Origin: SMYC01 sp965197495
Lineage (GTDB): Bacteria > Acidobacteriota > Vicinamibacteria > Marinacidobacterales > SMYC01
Direction: 5' to 3'
DNA: 64,000 nucleotides
Assembly: GCA_965197495.1 (NCBI GenBank)
Contig: OZ240210.1
Span: 4,464,001-4,528,000, forward strand
In this document: positions 38,554 through 47,900 of the stretch, piece after piece
How the letters are laid out: every line of letters starts with the position of its first letter
Numbering within the stretch: position 1 is the first letter of the stretch
Notes under the pieces: model-generated
Told to the model about the DNA's origin: nothing
The model's input: the letters and a program-made list of their open reading frames with translations, nothing else
Database searches by the model: none
Made by a program: the position numbers and the translations under genes

Positions 38554-39336
38554 CTACTCTTCGTCTCCCGCGAGAGCGATCAACGCAGCCCGCTGCGACG
38601 GCGCAGGACTGCAAATGGAAAACGCCTGTTTCCAGACACGGATTCGGGCGACCAGACGCTCAGGCCCCATGAGATAACCGACCCGGAAGCTCGACATCCC
38701 GGGAAGGGAGCCCAGATTCCCGACCACGATCGTACGGTCGTGCGAGAACCGAGGGAACCAATCGCCGGCCTCTCCCTCGCCCCGCGTGCGACCGGCAAGA
38801 TCACCGCAACCGAGAGCATCTTCGAGGTTGAGAATATCGGGAAGGCCGTGCTCGACGGCGAGCCGAATCAGAGCCGCCTGGGTGTCCTGGTTCGAGCTCC
38901 ATTCACGATAGATCAGTCGTGTTTCTCGCGCTGGCCGTGTGATCTCCGCGGCTGACTTGGCTCGCAATCCCATCAGGTGGAAGAGGGCTTCGTGAGCGCA
39001 ACGTCGGGACGAGGCGACGAGAATCTCTCCCGGGCCGGGCGCCAGTCCAAGCAGGGCCACGAAAAGCGCCTCGGACTCGCCGGTTGTGATCAGGACATTG
39101 TCCACCGAGTCGTAGGACGGCCCGCCTTCTTGAGTTAACCTTTGCGCCAGACGACGGCGAAGCTCGGGAAGACCCGCGCGAACCGTATAATGCGTCTCTC
39201 CGGCCAACAGCGCTTCTTCTACCGCCTTGAGGAGGTCCGCAGGGATTTCTCCCGTCGCTTCAACCCGATTCACTGCCGGAGCGTCGCCAAGCCAGAGCAA
39301 CCGATCCGCCAAGGCCATTCCATCGTTTCCCTTCAT
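38554..39336 (-). CDS. Degenerate, C-truncated aminotransferase-like protein
   Basis: 260 residues starting at ATG 39336 (MKGNDGMALADRLLWLGD), overlapping the stop of the upstream frame as ATGA. The fold-type I large domain is recognisable: HYTVRAGLPELRRRLAQRL, NVLITTGESEALFVALLGL and SSFRVGYLMGP. The PLP Lys position (S-x-S-K in the neighbour) reads GNLGSLPGMSSFRVGY with no Lys, the NPxNPTG loop is replaced by REWSSNQDT, and the DEVY Asp reads LNLEDA. The small domain (~120 residues) is missing. It is either an eroding paralogue or a non-catalytic partner of the intact enzyme next door; the open frame over 260 codons leaves both possible. Confidence 0.65.
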   Translation of the reverse strand: MKGNDGMALADRLLWLGDAPAVNRVEATGEIPADLLKAVEEALLAGETHYTVRAGLPELRRRLAQRLTQEGGPSYDSVDNVLITTGESEALFVALLGLAPGPGEILVASSRRCAHEALFHLMGLRAKSAAEITRPARETRLIYREWSSNQDTQAALIRLAVEHGLPDILNLEDALGCGDLAGRTRGEGEAGDWFPRFSHDRTIVVGNLGSLPGMSSFRVGYLMGPERLVARIRVWKQAFSICSPAPSQRAALIALAGDEE

Positions 39337-39820
39337 TCCGCCAGCTCCTTCACGCGCTCTGGTGTCAGATCGAATCCTTCTTCCGTTAGTACTTCCGCTA
39401 GCCGGTAGAGGTCGAACCGTAACCCGCTCACTCCTGCACGCAGGGCAGCAAGGAAACAAGGCGGGCGTGAGCTCCTCCGAATCAGTCCATTCTGCGTTTT
39501 CCCTGGGGGAAGCGCTGCAAAGTCCCTATCCGTCATCGCGGTGGACTTTATCCGACTGCCAGGCGTGACCGTATTCACGCTCAGGTTCAGCTCGCTCAGC
39601 TCGGGCAAGCGCATGAGTCCAGGCCGAACTTCGAGGCGCAGTGTGCCGGCTCGTCGGGAAGCATTCGGCGATCGACATCTCTTCGATGGACGCCAGGTAA
39701 AGCACAGCGACATCGTTCACTAGCACGTCCACCCCGGCACTCTCGGTTGAGACCATGTCTGTGAATCGCACTTTCACGCACGGACATCCACCAGCAGACA
39801 AAATGGAAACATCTCTTTGC
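39333..39820 (-). pseudogene. Short-chain dehydrogenase relic
   Basis: Two minus-strand frames together read SDR-like sequence: AGVDVLVND-VAVLYLASIEEMSIAE (usual V-D-V-L-V-N-N-A-G strand), then after a frame change ASKFGLDS (from the Y-x-x-x-K helix) and SELNLSVNTVTPGSRIKSTAMTD (the usual V-N-x-I-x-P-G loop), then a Glu-rich C-terminus ending at 39333. The Rossmann GxxxGIG start and the active-site Tyr are not found, and at least one frameshift and a deletion are needed. Its stop overlaps the next start as ATGA. Confidence 0.6.
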
Positions 39821-39982
39821 AACTTACATGTACTCGATATTAAGTGCTTCTCGGCGTTCCTGTGGGGTGAAAATCCTACAGAGAACCTGCCGCTCGACTG
39901 CCATAACATTAATGATGTTGGAGCCTAGGGTCGTGCCTGGTTCGAGCCTCATGTTAACCGGTGGGCCGTTGGATGCGAGTCA

Positions 39983-40702
39983 TCATTCTAGCACCGGGAC
40001 GCGGGTCCCCTGTCGTGCGGATTGATAAAGAGCTTTCAGGCAGGCGAGCGTGTGAAGGGAGGAGCGGCCGTCGGGCCGAGGAGAACGCTCCTCCCGGATG
40101 GCTGCCGCGAGCTCCTCGAGCGCGGCGACGAAGCGGTTTCCCGGTAGCGTCGGAATGAGCTCGTTTCCGCCCGTCGCTGAGAGCTCGACACCGGTTCCGC
40201 TTCTGACCCGGATGGCCCCCTCGCTGCCGTAGATGAGAGTCTCCCACGCTTCCAGCGTTCGCGATGACACGGATTTGTGCTGCACCACGCTGCCCACGGC
40301 TCCGTTCTCGAATCGAAGATGGGCCAGCGCCGTGTCTTCGAGATCACGGCGATAGCCGAGGCTCGCGGTGAGGGCTTGAACGTCCGCCACCTTGCTTCCC
40401 GACAGCCACATCATACGGTCGAGCTGATGAGATCCGTTGTAGGTCATCATGCCGCCGCCCGCCTTCTCGTGCTGCCATACCCAGTCGGGTAGCGGACCTT
40501 TGGGGATGGCGATGTCGAACACGCTCTGATACATCGGCGATTGATACGGGATCACGCCCAGGTTCGCGAGAACGATTCCCGTCAAGGTGCACATAACGGC
40601 GGAAGTGATTTTCTTCAGCAGGGAGGATTTAGATTCCAGATAGCGCGTGAAGGCGATAACGAAGAAAAGAAATTCCAGGAGAGGCAGGGGAGGTTCAATC
40701 AC
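39983..40702 (-). pseudogene. Chimeric frame: DUF819 N-terminus fused to Gfo/Idh/MocA C-terminus
   Basis: A 239-codon open frame beginning GTG 40702. Residues 1-67 (LPLLEFLFFVIAFTRYLES...AVMCTLTGIVLANLGVIPYQ) are the first two membrane segments of a DUF819 protein of another subgroup than 19066-20250. From about residue 68 (nt 40500) it is the C-terminal alpha/beta domain of a Gfo/Idh/MocA oxidoreductase: GPLPDWVWQHEKAGGGMMTY, GSHQLDRMMWLSG, LRFENGAVGSV, ends SLHTLACLKALYQSA. The NAD-binding Rossmann half is absent. No good ribosome site. I infer a deletion that joined two neighbouring genes in frame. Confidence 0.75.
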
Positions 40703-40855
40703 TGAGCTCTCATGCGCCGGGGTTGCACTTCCCGTCGTCTACCTAGCGTTCAGGATCACAGAAGGATCGCTCGCCCCCGTGGATCCATATGTGCACTTGA
40801 GGCGAGCCGCGGAAATACCGGGCGATGGAGGGCCCCTCGAGGCCCTTGCCAGCAG

Positions 40856-40975
40856 GAATTGGGTTCGTCGTCGCGCCTCATCAACGTCTGCTTTGACAAC
40901 CCGGAGCAAAAGCGGGAGGTCCTCGCGATTTGGCGGGAGGCCCGTCGCTTGTACGAGGACCTGGCCAAAGAGTGA
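40856..40975 (+). pseudogene. C-terminal relic of an unrecognised protein
   Basis: The last ~40 codons before the TGA at 40973 read a natural-looking helical tail (INVCFDNPEQKREVLAIWRE, then ARRLYEDLAKE), while codons before 40856 look random. No family was recognised. It stops 36 bases before the ISL3 insertion. Confidence 0.35.
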
Positions 40976-41234
40976 GCCGGGAGCTCAGCCGCGGAAAAGG
41001 ATAAGATAATTGGTTCTCCTGTCGTTTCGGGGGATCTGATTTGTGTTGGAGGGCATGGCCTATGGACGCTGCCGCGATTGTGGAAAACGCCGGAAACTCC
41101 GGGCGAGAAAGGCGTTTAGGGAAAGGTTGTGAGCACGTACAAACGTGGAGCGGCGTTTTCCACAATCGCTTGGAAAACGCTTCGCGTTTCCCACGAGCGC
41201 CCACAGGCCCCTCCTGATATATATACAAGAAAGA

Positions 41235-41822
41235 CTGAGCGCGTGCGCTCCATCGCCTAAAGGCGATGGGTTCACGTCGCCGACTAAAGTCGGCTTGTCC
41301 TTGCCTCGTTTCACTACTCACTGACCTTGAAAGAATCGTCGTCTTGGGGCACGGCACCCTGCAACTCTATATACTTCGCTATCACCTCATCCGTCACGTT
41401 GCCCGTTGTCACCACGAAGTAACCCCGTGCCCGTAGGTGCCGACCCCAGAACTCCTTCCGCATCGTCCGTAAGTCGCGCATCAGACGATTCGACGTCTTA
41501 CCCTTGATCAACTGCATCACTCGACTCGGCGACAAATTCGGCGGCACGCTCAGCAACAGGTGCACGTGCTCAGGCCGCACATGACCCTTCAGTATTTCTA
41601 TCTGGTTCCGAGCACAGATCTCCCGGATGAGATCCCGGAGACGAACCGCTACATCCCCTCTCAAGGCCGGCTTGCGGTACTTCGTGATAAATACGAAGTG
41701 ATAGTTTAACTGGTACGTCGTGTGCGATGATTTACGATATCCTTTCACCTCGGGATCGTACCCCAAGCCTCCTAAAGGCTTCGCCTAAAGGCGAGGGATT
41801 TCAACCATCCCCGAGTGGGACA
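41235..41822 (-). mobile_element. IS200/IS605-type element inside ISL3 copy 1
   Basis: Exact ends come from comparison with ISL3 copy 2, where CAAGAAAGA is followed directly by TTAATTCAT (55607-55619 region). The 588 bp between contain tnpA and, outside it, imperfect palindromes near both ends (GCGCGTGCGC, ATCGCCTAAAGGCGAT and CGACTAAAGTCG on the left; AGGCTTCGCCTAAAGGCGA on the right), as expected for ends cleaved as single strands. No target duplication. On the tnpA strand it sits 3' of GAATTAA. Confidence 0.93.
41314..41766 (-). CDS. tnpA: IS200/IS605-family transposase TnpA (HUH/Y1)
   Basis: 150 residues, the normal size for the single-domain Y1 transposase that moves single-stranded IS ends. 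The HUH motif is HVHLLLSV (about residue 68-75) and the catalytic Tyr is in RGYFVVTTGNVTDEVIAKYIE (about 115). The N-terminus (HTTYQLNYHFVFITKYRKPAL) is typical. There is no accessory tnpB. The frame is intact and both palindromic ends are present, so the element may be active. Confidence 0.93.
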   Translation of the reverse strand: MGYDPEVKGYRKSSHTTYQLNYHFVFITKYRKPALRGDVAVRLRDLIREICARNQIEILKGHVRPEHVHLLLSVPPNLSPSRVMQLIKGKTSNRLMRDLRTMRKEFWGRHLRARGYFVVTTGNVTDEVIAKYIELQGAVPQDDDSFKVSE

Positions 41823-42594
41823 TTAATTCATATGGAATAAGGAAGGGGGGGGCTCGATTAGTGGAGGCTATGGAAAACGCCCTTCCAGGCTTCGAAGAGA
41901 ACTCAGTCGTGAGCAAGGTCTGAACGACCAGAACCGTGGGGGCGTTTCCCACAGCCTCGTCTCCCGCTGAGGGGCAGTGGCATTTGGTGAGGCCGTGGGT
42001 TGAGAGGGTAAGCCATGTGTAGATGCGCATCGGCGAGAACGCTAGAATCTTTTTTTCCGAAAGAGAAAAGAGCGTTCCCGCGATGCGCGTTACTACGTTA
42101 GTCAACAAGCTCATCGGATTGCAAGGCCTGTGGGTCCGAGGTTTCCACTTCCAGGCGGACAAAGCCAGAGTGGTGGTGGATGTAGTACCACGGAGGAGGA
42201 AGCCTCTGTGCGGGATTTGCGGACGAAAGGTCCGCAAGAACAAAGATCGCTACAATCGCTACTGGCGGCACTTGGACCTGTTCGGAGTCCGGACCTATCT
42301 TCGCTACTCGATCCGACGAGTGGTATGTCGGCGGTGTGGAGTGGTCAGAGAAAAGGTGCCTTGGGCCGACAAGGGAAGCCGCTTTACCAAAAACTTCGAA
42401 CAAGAGGTAGCGTGGCTGGCACAGAGGACGGACGTCAGCGCCGTAGCGAACTATTTCCGAGTGACGTGGCGTTCGGTGCGACGGATCATCCAGCGAGTGG
42501 TTGCCGAGCAGCGGGATGAGCGGCGCGAGCTCGATGGATTGCGGGTGATTGGGATGGACGAGATCAGCTACCGCAAACGCCACAAGTACTTAAC

Positions 42595-44103
42595 CCTAAT
42601 CGAACAATAATTCATGACGCTAGCGCGAGTTCGATTCTTTCAAAGAGTGTCTGAGTGGAGGAGTTTGTGGCCATTCGGAGCGCGTTTCGACCACTAACGT
42701 GAACGAGGCGGCCGGCTTTGTTGATGATGCGGAAGCGGATGGTGCGGATGGTGTGCAGCAGATGGGTGCATGTACGCTTTCGAGAGATGCCTTTCGTTTC
42801 AGCGATGGTGTCGAGCTGAAAGCTGCGACACAGGTTGTGTGCGAGCACGTTCAACTGTTGCCAGGCGCTATTGGCGGCATAGTTTTTAGTGGGCACGACG
42901 TCGAGAGCGAACTGGCTGCGCAATTCGGCGAAGGTTTTCTCTTGGCCGCCTCGCCCAGCAGCGAAGTACCAAAGGCGTTGGACGGTGAGCGATTTGTTGG
43001 TGGCGACGGCTGAGTACTCGAAGTAGCCGTCGTCTGGAGAAAACAGGTCGAGCTGGAAGTTCTTCGCCGTTCGATGTCGAACTCGCTTCCGATAGATCGC
43101 GATCCGGACGGTGATATTCCAGGGCTCGATGAAGTGTTTGATGGAGAAGCCGTCGATTTCGTCACTCACGCGGTGCCATCGCTTGCGCCCAGCGACGACC
43201 TCCTTTAGGCCGAGCCACGGCCAGAACGGAGCCTTGATCGCGAACTCGCTTCGGGAGCGCTCTAGCCTCTTGAGAATCTTTTCGTTGAAAAACGCGGCGT
43301 CCGTGCGGAATTCCAGCTTTCGGGACCGACCGAACTGGCCCCGTAGCTCGCCTATCAGTTCCCGTAGAAACGCATCGGCACCCTTGGAGTCGTGAACGTT
43401 GCCAGGACGATTTCTGGATTTGAGAATCTGGCCCGTCTGAGCCAGGTGAGCGAACAAAGGGTAGTAACTTTTATTCTTCTTGCGATGAGGATTGAATCCT
43501 CGAAACGCCCATCCAACCTGATTGCCTGCCTGAACCACGGTGCCGTCCATATCTACCGTCAGACGGTTCAGACCCAATCGCTCGACCTGCTCGTGGACCA
43601 ATACACCGTTCAACTCCGATAGGCCCTTGAGCCGCTCTCCCGTGAATTGCTTCAGCCAATTCACGATCGTCGGACGGCTCGGTAGTCTTCTCAACCCACA
43701 GAAGCGAAGCAGCATCGGGTCATCACAGACATACTGCAGGTGCTCTAGACGACGAGCTCCCACGAGCAGCATCCCAACCAACACCAGAACCAGTCGGACG
43801 CCCCCGTAGTCCGACCGAATGCCTTTTCCTCTGCACGCCTTTCCTACCCGGCGGCTTAGCTCAACGCGGCGCAAATATCGTGAAAACAGTTCCAGTCCAC
43901 CAAACGAGCTCAGGTTCTGCTCTGTGAACTCGATCGGAAGATCCTTGTTGAAGTTCCGGCGAAATCGAGATAGTTTCAAGCGCACTATAGGGGCCTCTGG
44001 TCGTTTGGTGTTTTGTTTGGAAGCAACGCTCCAAACATAAACCCAGAGGCTCCTTTGTCAATACTTTCGCGCTACTTTGCTCTCTTTTTTTTGCGATTAG
44101 GGC
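42595..44103 (-). mobile_element. IS1380-family element inside ISL3 copy 1
   Basis: About 1,509 bp with terminal CCTAATCG / CGATTAGG repeats and TAAC on both sides (42591-42594 and 44104-44107). The empty site in ISL3 copy 2 (AAGTACTTAACAGTGGTAAT near 59333) confirms the boundaries to within one or two bases. It contains one intact transposase gene. Confidence 0.9.
42612..43985 (-). CDS. IS1380-family transposase
   Basis: 457 residues, normal for the family. DDE residues are visible in LTVDMDGTVVQAG (first Asp), KLEFRTDAAFF (second Asp) and RGGQEKTFAELRSQF (Glu), with the characteristic YYPLFAHLAQTGQILKSRNRPGNVHDS segment after the first. It starts at ATG 43985 (MRLKLSRFRRNFNKDLPIEF) and fills nearly the whole element. 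The frame is intact and both ends are present, so it may be active. Confidence 0.93.
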   Translation of the reverse strand: MRLKLSRFRRNFNKDLPIEFTEQNLSSFGGLELFSRYLRRVELSRRVGKACRGKGIRSDYGGVRLVLVLVGMLLVGARRLEHLQYVCDDPMLLRFCGLRRLPSRPTIVNWLKQFTGERLKGLSELNGVLVHEQVERLGLNRLTVDMDGTVVQAGNQVGWAFRGFNPHRKKNKSYYPLFAHLAQTGQILKSRNRPGNVHDSKGADAFLRELIGELRGQFGRSRKLEFRTDAAFFNEKILKRLERSRSEFAIKAPFWPWLGLKEVVAGRKRWHRVSDEIDGFSIKHFIEPWNITVRIAIYRKRVRHRTAKNFQLDLFSPDDGYFEYSAVATNKSLTVQRLWYFAAGRGGQEKTFAELRSQFALDVVPTKNYAANSAWQQLNVLAHNLCRSFQLDTIAETKGISRKRTCTHLLHTIRTIRFRIINKAGRLVHVSGRNALRMATNSSTQTLFERIELALAS

Positions 44104-44897
44104 TAACAGTGGTAATAGACCATCTCAGCGGCCGGGTCATCTGGGCGGGAAAGGAGCGCAAGGCCAAGACGCTGCTGCGGTTTTTCCGCAAGCTCGGACC
44201 ACAAAGAGCCGCGGAGCTCGAAGCGGTCAGCATGGACATGTGGGAGCCGTACATAACTGTCGTCGGCAAAAAGGCTCCTCAGGCACGGGTGATCTTTGAC
44301 CGCTTCCACATCGTCAAGCATCTGAACGAGGCCGTGGATAAGACCCGGCGCGAGCTGGTGCGCGAGCTCAAAGGGACTGCCCGACGCAACCTCAAGAACA
44401 CCAAGTTTCCCCTTCTCAAGGCCAAACACAACCGCAGCGCGAAAGACAAACGGGTGCTCCGCGAGCAGGTGCGAGCTAATCGTCGCCTCTACCGCGCCAT
44501 GCTTCTGCGCGACGACTTCATGGACCTCTACACCTACAAAACCGAGACATGGGCCAAGAAGTTTCTCCGAGGATGGCTGCGGCGCGCTATGAGCTCGAGG
44601 ATAGAGCCCGTCAAACGCGCGGCGAAGATGACCCGCAGCCACTTCGATGGCGTCATCGCGTGGGTCATGTGGAGACTCAGCAACGGCCGACTCGAAGGAA
44701 TGAACAACAAAATCCGGCTGCTGAGCCACCGCAGCTTTGAACTCCACTCTGCCGAAGCTCTCATCAGTCTCGTCTACCTAAACTGTGGCGGTCTCACCCT
44801 CGAGAGGATCCACTGAAATGGCAGGAGAGGCAGATAATTCAAGCTTGTGCGGCGTAGGCGGGTGGAGTGACAGGCCCGCTTCCGGCTGCAAGGCGTC

Positions 44898-44923
44898 GAC
44901 CCGGCGCGCCGGCATGCCGGGTC
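44898..44923 (-). terminator. Possible terminator hairpin after the sortilin-like lipoprotein gene
   Basis: GACCCGGC (44898-44905) and GCCGGGTC (44916-44923) form an 8-bp stem with a 10-base loop, about 40 bases past the stop codon at 44962 in the direction of transcription. There is no T-run, so this is weak. Confidence 0.35.
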
Positions 44924-44961
44924 CTCGCGCGTTAGTGCCTTCTCCGCACCGACGTCTGCGT

Positions 44962-47900
44962 CTACTTGAGAAAAGCCGTTAGGTCTGAATCAACGAGGGC
45001 GTTCAGCTGCTTGACGTACTCCGCCAGCCGGGCTGACAGTTCTTCGATCACGGTATACGTCCAGCGGGTCGGTGCGCCGTCGGCGCTGCCGATGACATTC
45101 GTCAAGGTCGTAAGCTTCTGGTGCAGTCCCTTGGGAGGAAGGTGCATAGGATTTCGTCCGACGACTCGCGTCAGGCCCGCCTCAATCGTCACCAGTCTTG
45201 CCTTGATGCGCTCGGCTGCGTCTTTGACGCCTGCCTGGCCCGCGCGCCGTTCGCGCTCCTCCACCTGTTTCCGCACTCCTCGAAGCCGGTGGACGGTGTC
45301 CGCGGTCTCCGAGAGCCTGTCGCGAACCTGCATCCACAGGGTGAACTGGGCGGTGAGATCTGCCTCGCTCTCCGGGACCCGCGGGTCCTTCCGGATCTCA
45401 AAGGCTTCCTCTCGTGTCCGGCCTGTTACCTCAAGCTGCACGAAGTACTTGCCAGGGGCCGCGACCGGCGCGGCCGCGCGCGGCCACTCCATGGAGGAAA
45501 GCGCCGCACCCGGGGAAAGTTGGCGCGCGTTGGGGTAGCGCATGTCCCACACGAAGCGGTTCGTCCCCGCCTCCGCAGGCACCCGCGGGTCCTCAGTGGT
45601 CGAGAAGCGCTTGATCACGTCGCCATTCTGGTCCTTGAAGGTCAGCGTGACCTCCCCCGCTGGCCTCTCCTTCAGGTAGTAGGTCACCACAACCCCATCC
45701 GGGAGGTTCTGTCCGGCGTTCAAGTTGTAACGTTGGATCTCGCCATTCGGACCCTCGATCTCCCGGAAAGCCACGGCATCACCAGCGGCCCGTCCGTAGC
45801 CGTATACGCGAAGAGCTTTCCCTGCTCTAACTCCGGAGGAGCGGCGGCCTATGAGTCGGTACGTAGGTGTGACGCTGAACAGGTGCACCGAGGACCGTGT
45901 CACCTCGGTCGTGATCTGGCGAAGCGGCGCCACGTCGTCCAGGATCCAGAAGGAGCGCCCGTGGGTGCCAATCACCACGTCGTTGTCTTTCACGAGGAGA
46001 TCGTGAACGGGGGCCGCCGGCAGATTGAGCTGCAGCGACTGCCAGGATGACCCGGCATCGAAGGACACGTACACACCCCTTTCGGTCCCGGCATAGAGCA
46101 GACCTGGGCGGACTGGGTCTTCGCGGATCGCTCGCGCAAAGTCGTTTTCGCCGATCCCGTTGGTGATCTCCTGCCATGTCTCGCCGTAGTCGGTGGTCTT
46201 GTAGAGATACGGACGCTGATCGTCCATGAGGTAACGATTCGCTGCCAGGTAGGCGGTTGCGGGGTCGTGACGCGAGAGATCGATGGTGTTGATTCGGAGC
46301 CATCCGGGCCACTCCGTCGGCGAGATGATCGTCCAGGTCTTGCCGCCGTCCCGGGACAGCTGAACAAGACCGTCGTCCGAGCCGGCCCATAACTCACCGG
46401 CTCTCAGAGGCGACTCGGCGAGCGACATGATAACGCTGGTGAAGGTTTGCCCGAACCCCAAAGAACTGATAGGCCCGCCGCTGACCGGCACCATCACGCT
46501 CGTGTCATTTTTCGTGAGGTCGGGACTGATGATGTCCCAGCTCTGCCCCAGGTCCGTCGACCGAAAGACCACGTTCCCCGCCACGTAGAGCACATCGGGA
46601 TCATGCGGCGAGAAAAGGATCGGATAGGTCCAATTGAAGCGGTACTTCTGGTCCTTGACGCTGTGCGAGCTGTACGTATCCTCCGGCCAGACGTTGATGA
46701 CTCGGCCACCACCTAGTCCAGTGCGGTGGTTGTACTTCTTAAGTATGCCGACTCCACCCGCCCCACTTCCGATGGCTCCGGCGATCACAATGTTGGGATC
46801 ATCGGGCTTGGGCGCGATGTGCCCACTCTCCGACCCGCCCACCGGGTAGCTGGCTCCAAACGGGATAGCTGCGTCATTCGTCCGGCTGGGCGTGCTGATG
46901 GCTGAGTTGTCCTGCTGAGTGCCGTACACGCGATAGGGGAACTGGTCGTCAACCGCGATGCGATAGAAGGCGGATGTCGGCTGCGAATATTGCGGGGTCC
47001 ACGTCACTCCCCCGTTGAGCGTGACGGTGGCCCCGCCATCGTTACCCTGGATCATGCGGTCGTCGGGGTTGCGGGGATCGATCCACATGTCATGATGGTC
47101 GCCGTGCGTCGTCGGCCACGTCGTGAAGGTCTTCCCGCCATCGGTGGACTTCCAGGCCTGATACGACAATATGTAGAGGGTCTCCGGATCCTTCGGGTGG
47201 GGGTAGACGTGCATGTACGAAGAAGGGCTGCGGCGGAGGTCTCGCTGTTCACTAATCCGTTGCCAGGTCGCCCCGCTGTCATCGGATCGAAACAACGCCC
47301 CATCCTCGGCCTCGATCACGGCCCACACTCGACTCGATCTCGCAGGCGACATCGCCACGCCGATTCGGCCCTTGATGCCCTTCGGCAGCCCCGGTCGATC
47401 GCTGAGGTCGGTCCAGGTGTCCCCGCCGTCGCTCGTCTTGTAGAGGCCGCTGTCCGGCCCGCCGCTCACTTCATCCCACGGCTTGCGCACAAACTGATAG
47501 ATCGCCGCGTAGAGCACACGCGGGTTGGTGGGGTCCATGGATAGGTCGATGGCGCCCGCCCGCTCGCTCTTGAACAGTACGAGCTCCCACGTTTTGCCAC
47601 CGTCTTTCGACCGATACACACCGCGCTCCGCATTGGGGCCGAACGCATGCCCGAACGCCGCGACGTAGACGAGGTTGGGATTCTGGGGGTGAATCCGGAT
47701 ACGGCCGATGTGGCGGGTCTCTTCGAGACCCAGATGGACCCACGTCTTCCCGGCGTCGGTGGACTTGTAGACGCCATCACCAGAGGCCATATCCGGCCGC
47801 ATGCACGTGTCGCCCCCGCCGGCGTAGATGACGTTGGGATCCGAGTCGGCCACCGCGATGGCGCCGACCGGACCGGTCTTGAAGAATCCATCCGAGACCG

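Larger units (their letters stand above)
42083..44816 (+). pseudogene. ISL3 transposase, copy 1, split by IS1380
   Basis: N-terminal part 42083-42594 (MRVTTLVNKLIGLQGLWVRG; an in-frame ATG 20 codons upstream is less typical). It has the ISL3 zinc finger CGICGRK...CRRCGVV, a helix-turn-helix (VANYFRVTWRSVRRIIQ) and the first Asp motif GMDEISYRKRHKYLT. The IS1380 enters after that motif. The C-terminal part resumes near 44104 (VVIDHLSGRVIWAGKERKA) with the second Asp region VSMDMWEPYI, FHIVKHLNEAVD, and the Glu in GRLEGMNNKIRLL. Without the insert the frame would be open throughout, so a single event inactivated it. Confidence 0.9.
41012..44831 (+). mobile_element. ISL3-family element, copy 1, carrying IS200 and IS1380 insertions
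   Basis: The left end is GGTTCTCCTGTCGTTTCGGG, the right end inverted is GCCTCTCCTGCCATTTCAGT: imperfect inverted repeats of about 25 bp. The 8-bp target duplication AGATAATT at 41004-41011 and 44832-44839 is perfect and of the length normal for ISL3. Removing the IS200 (588 bp) and the IS1380 with its duplication (about 1,513 bp) leaves an element of about 1,719 bp with one transposase gene. The uninterrupted parts match copy 2 at 55488-61787, so each copy gives the empty site for the other's insertions. Confidence 0.92.

Noticed and set aside
39824..39952. A 42-codon minus-strand frame (MRLEPGTTLGSNIINVMAVERQ...).
   Set aside because: It looks protein-like but has no ribosome site, no recognised family and lies among relics; too weak to list as a gene.
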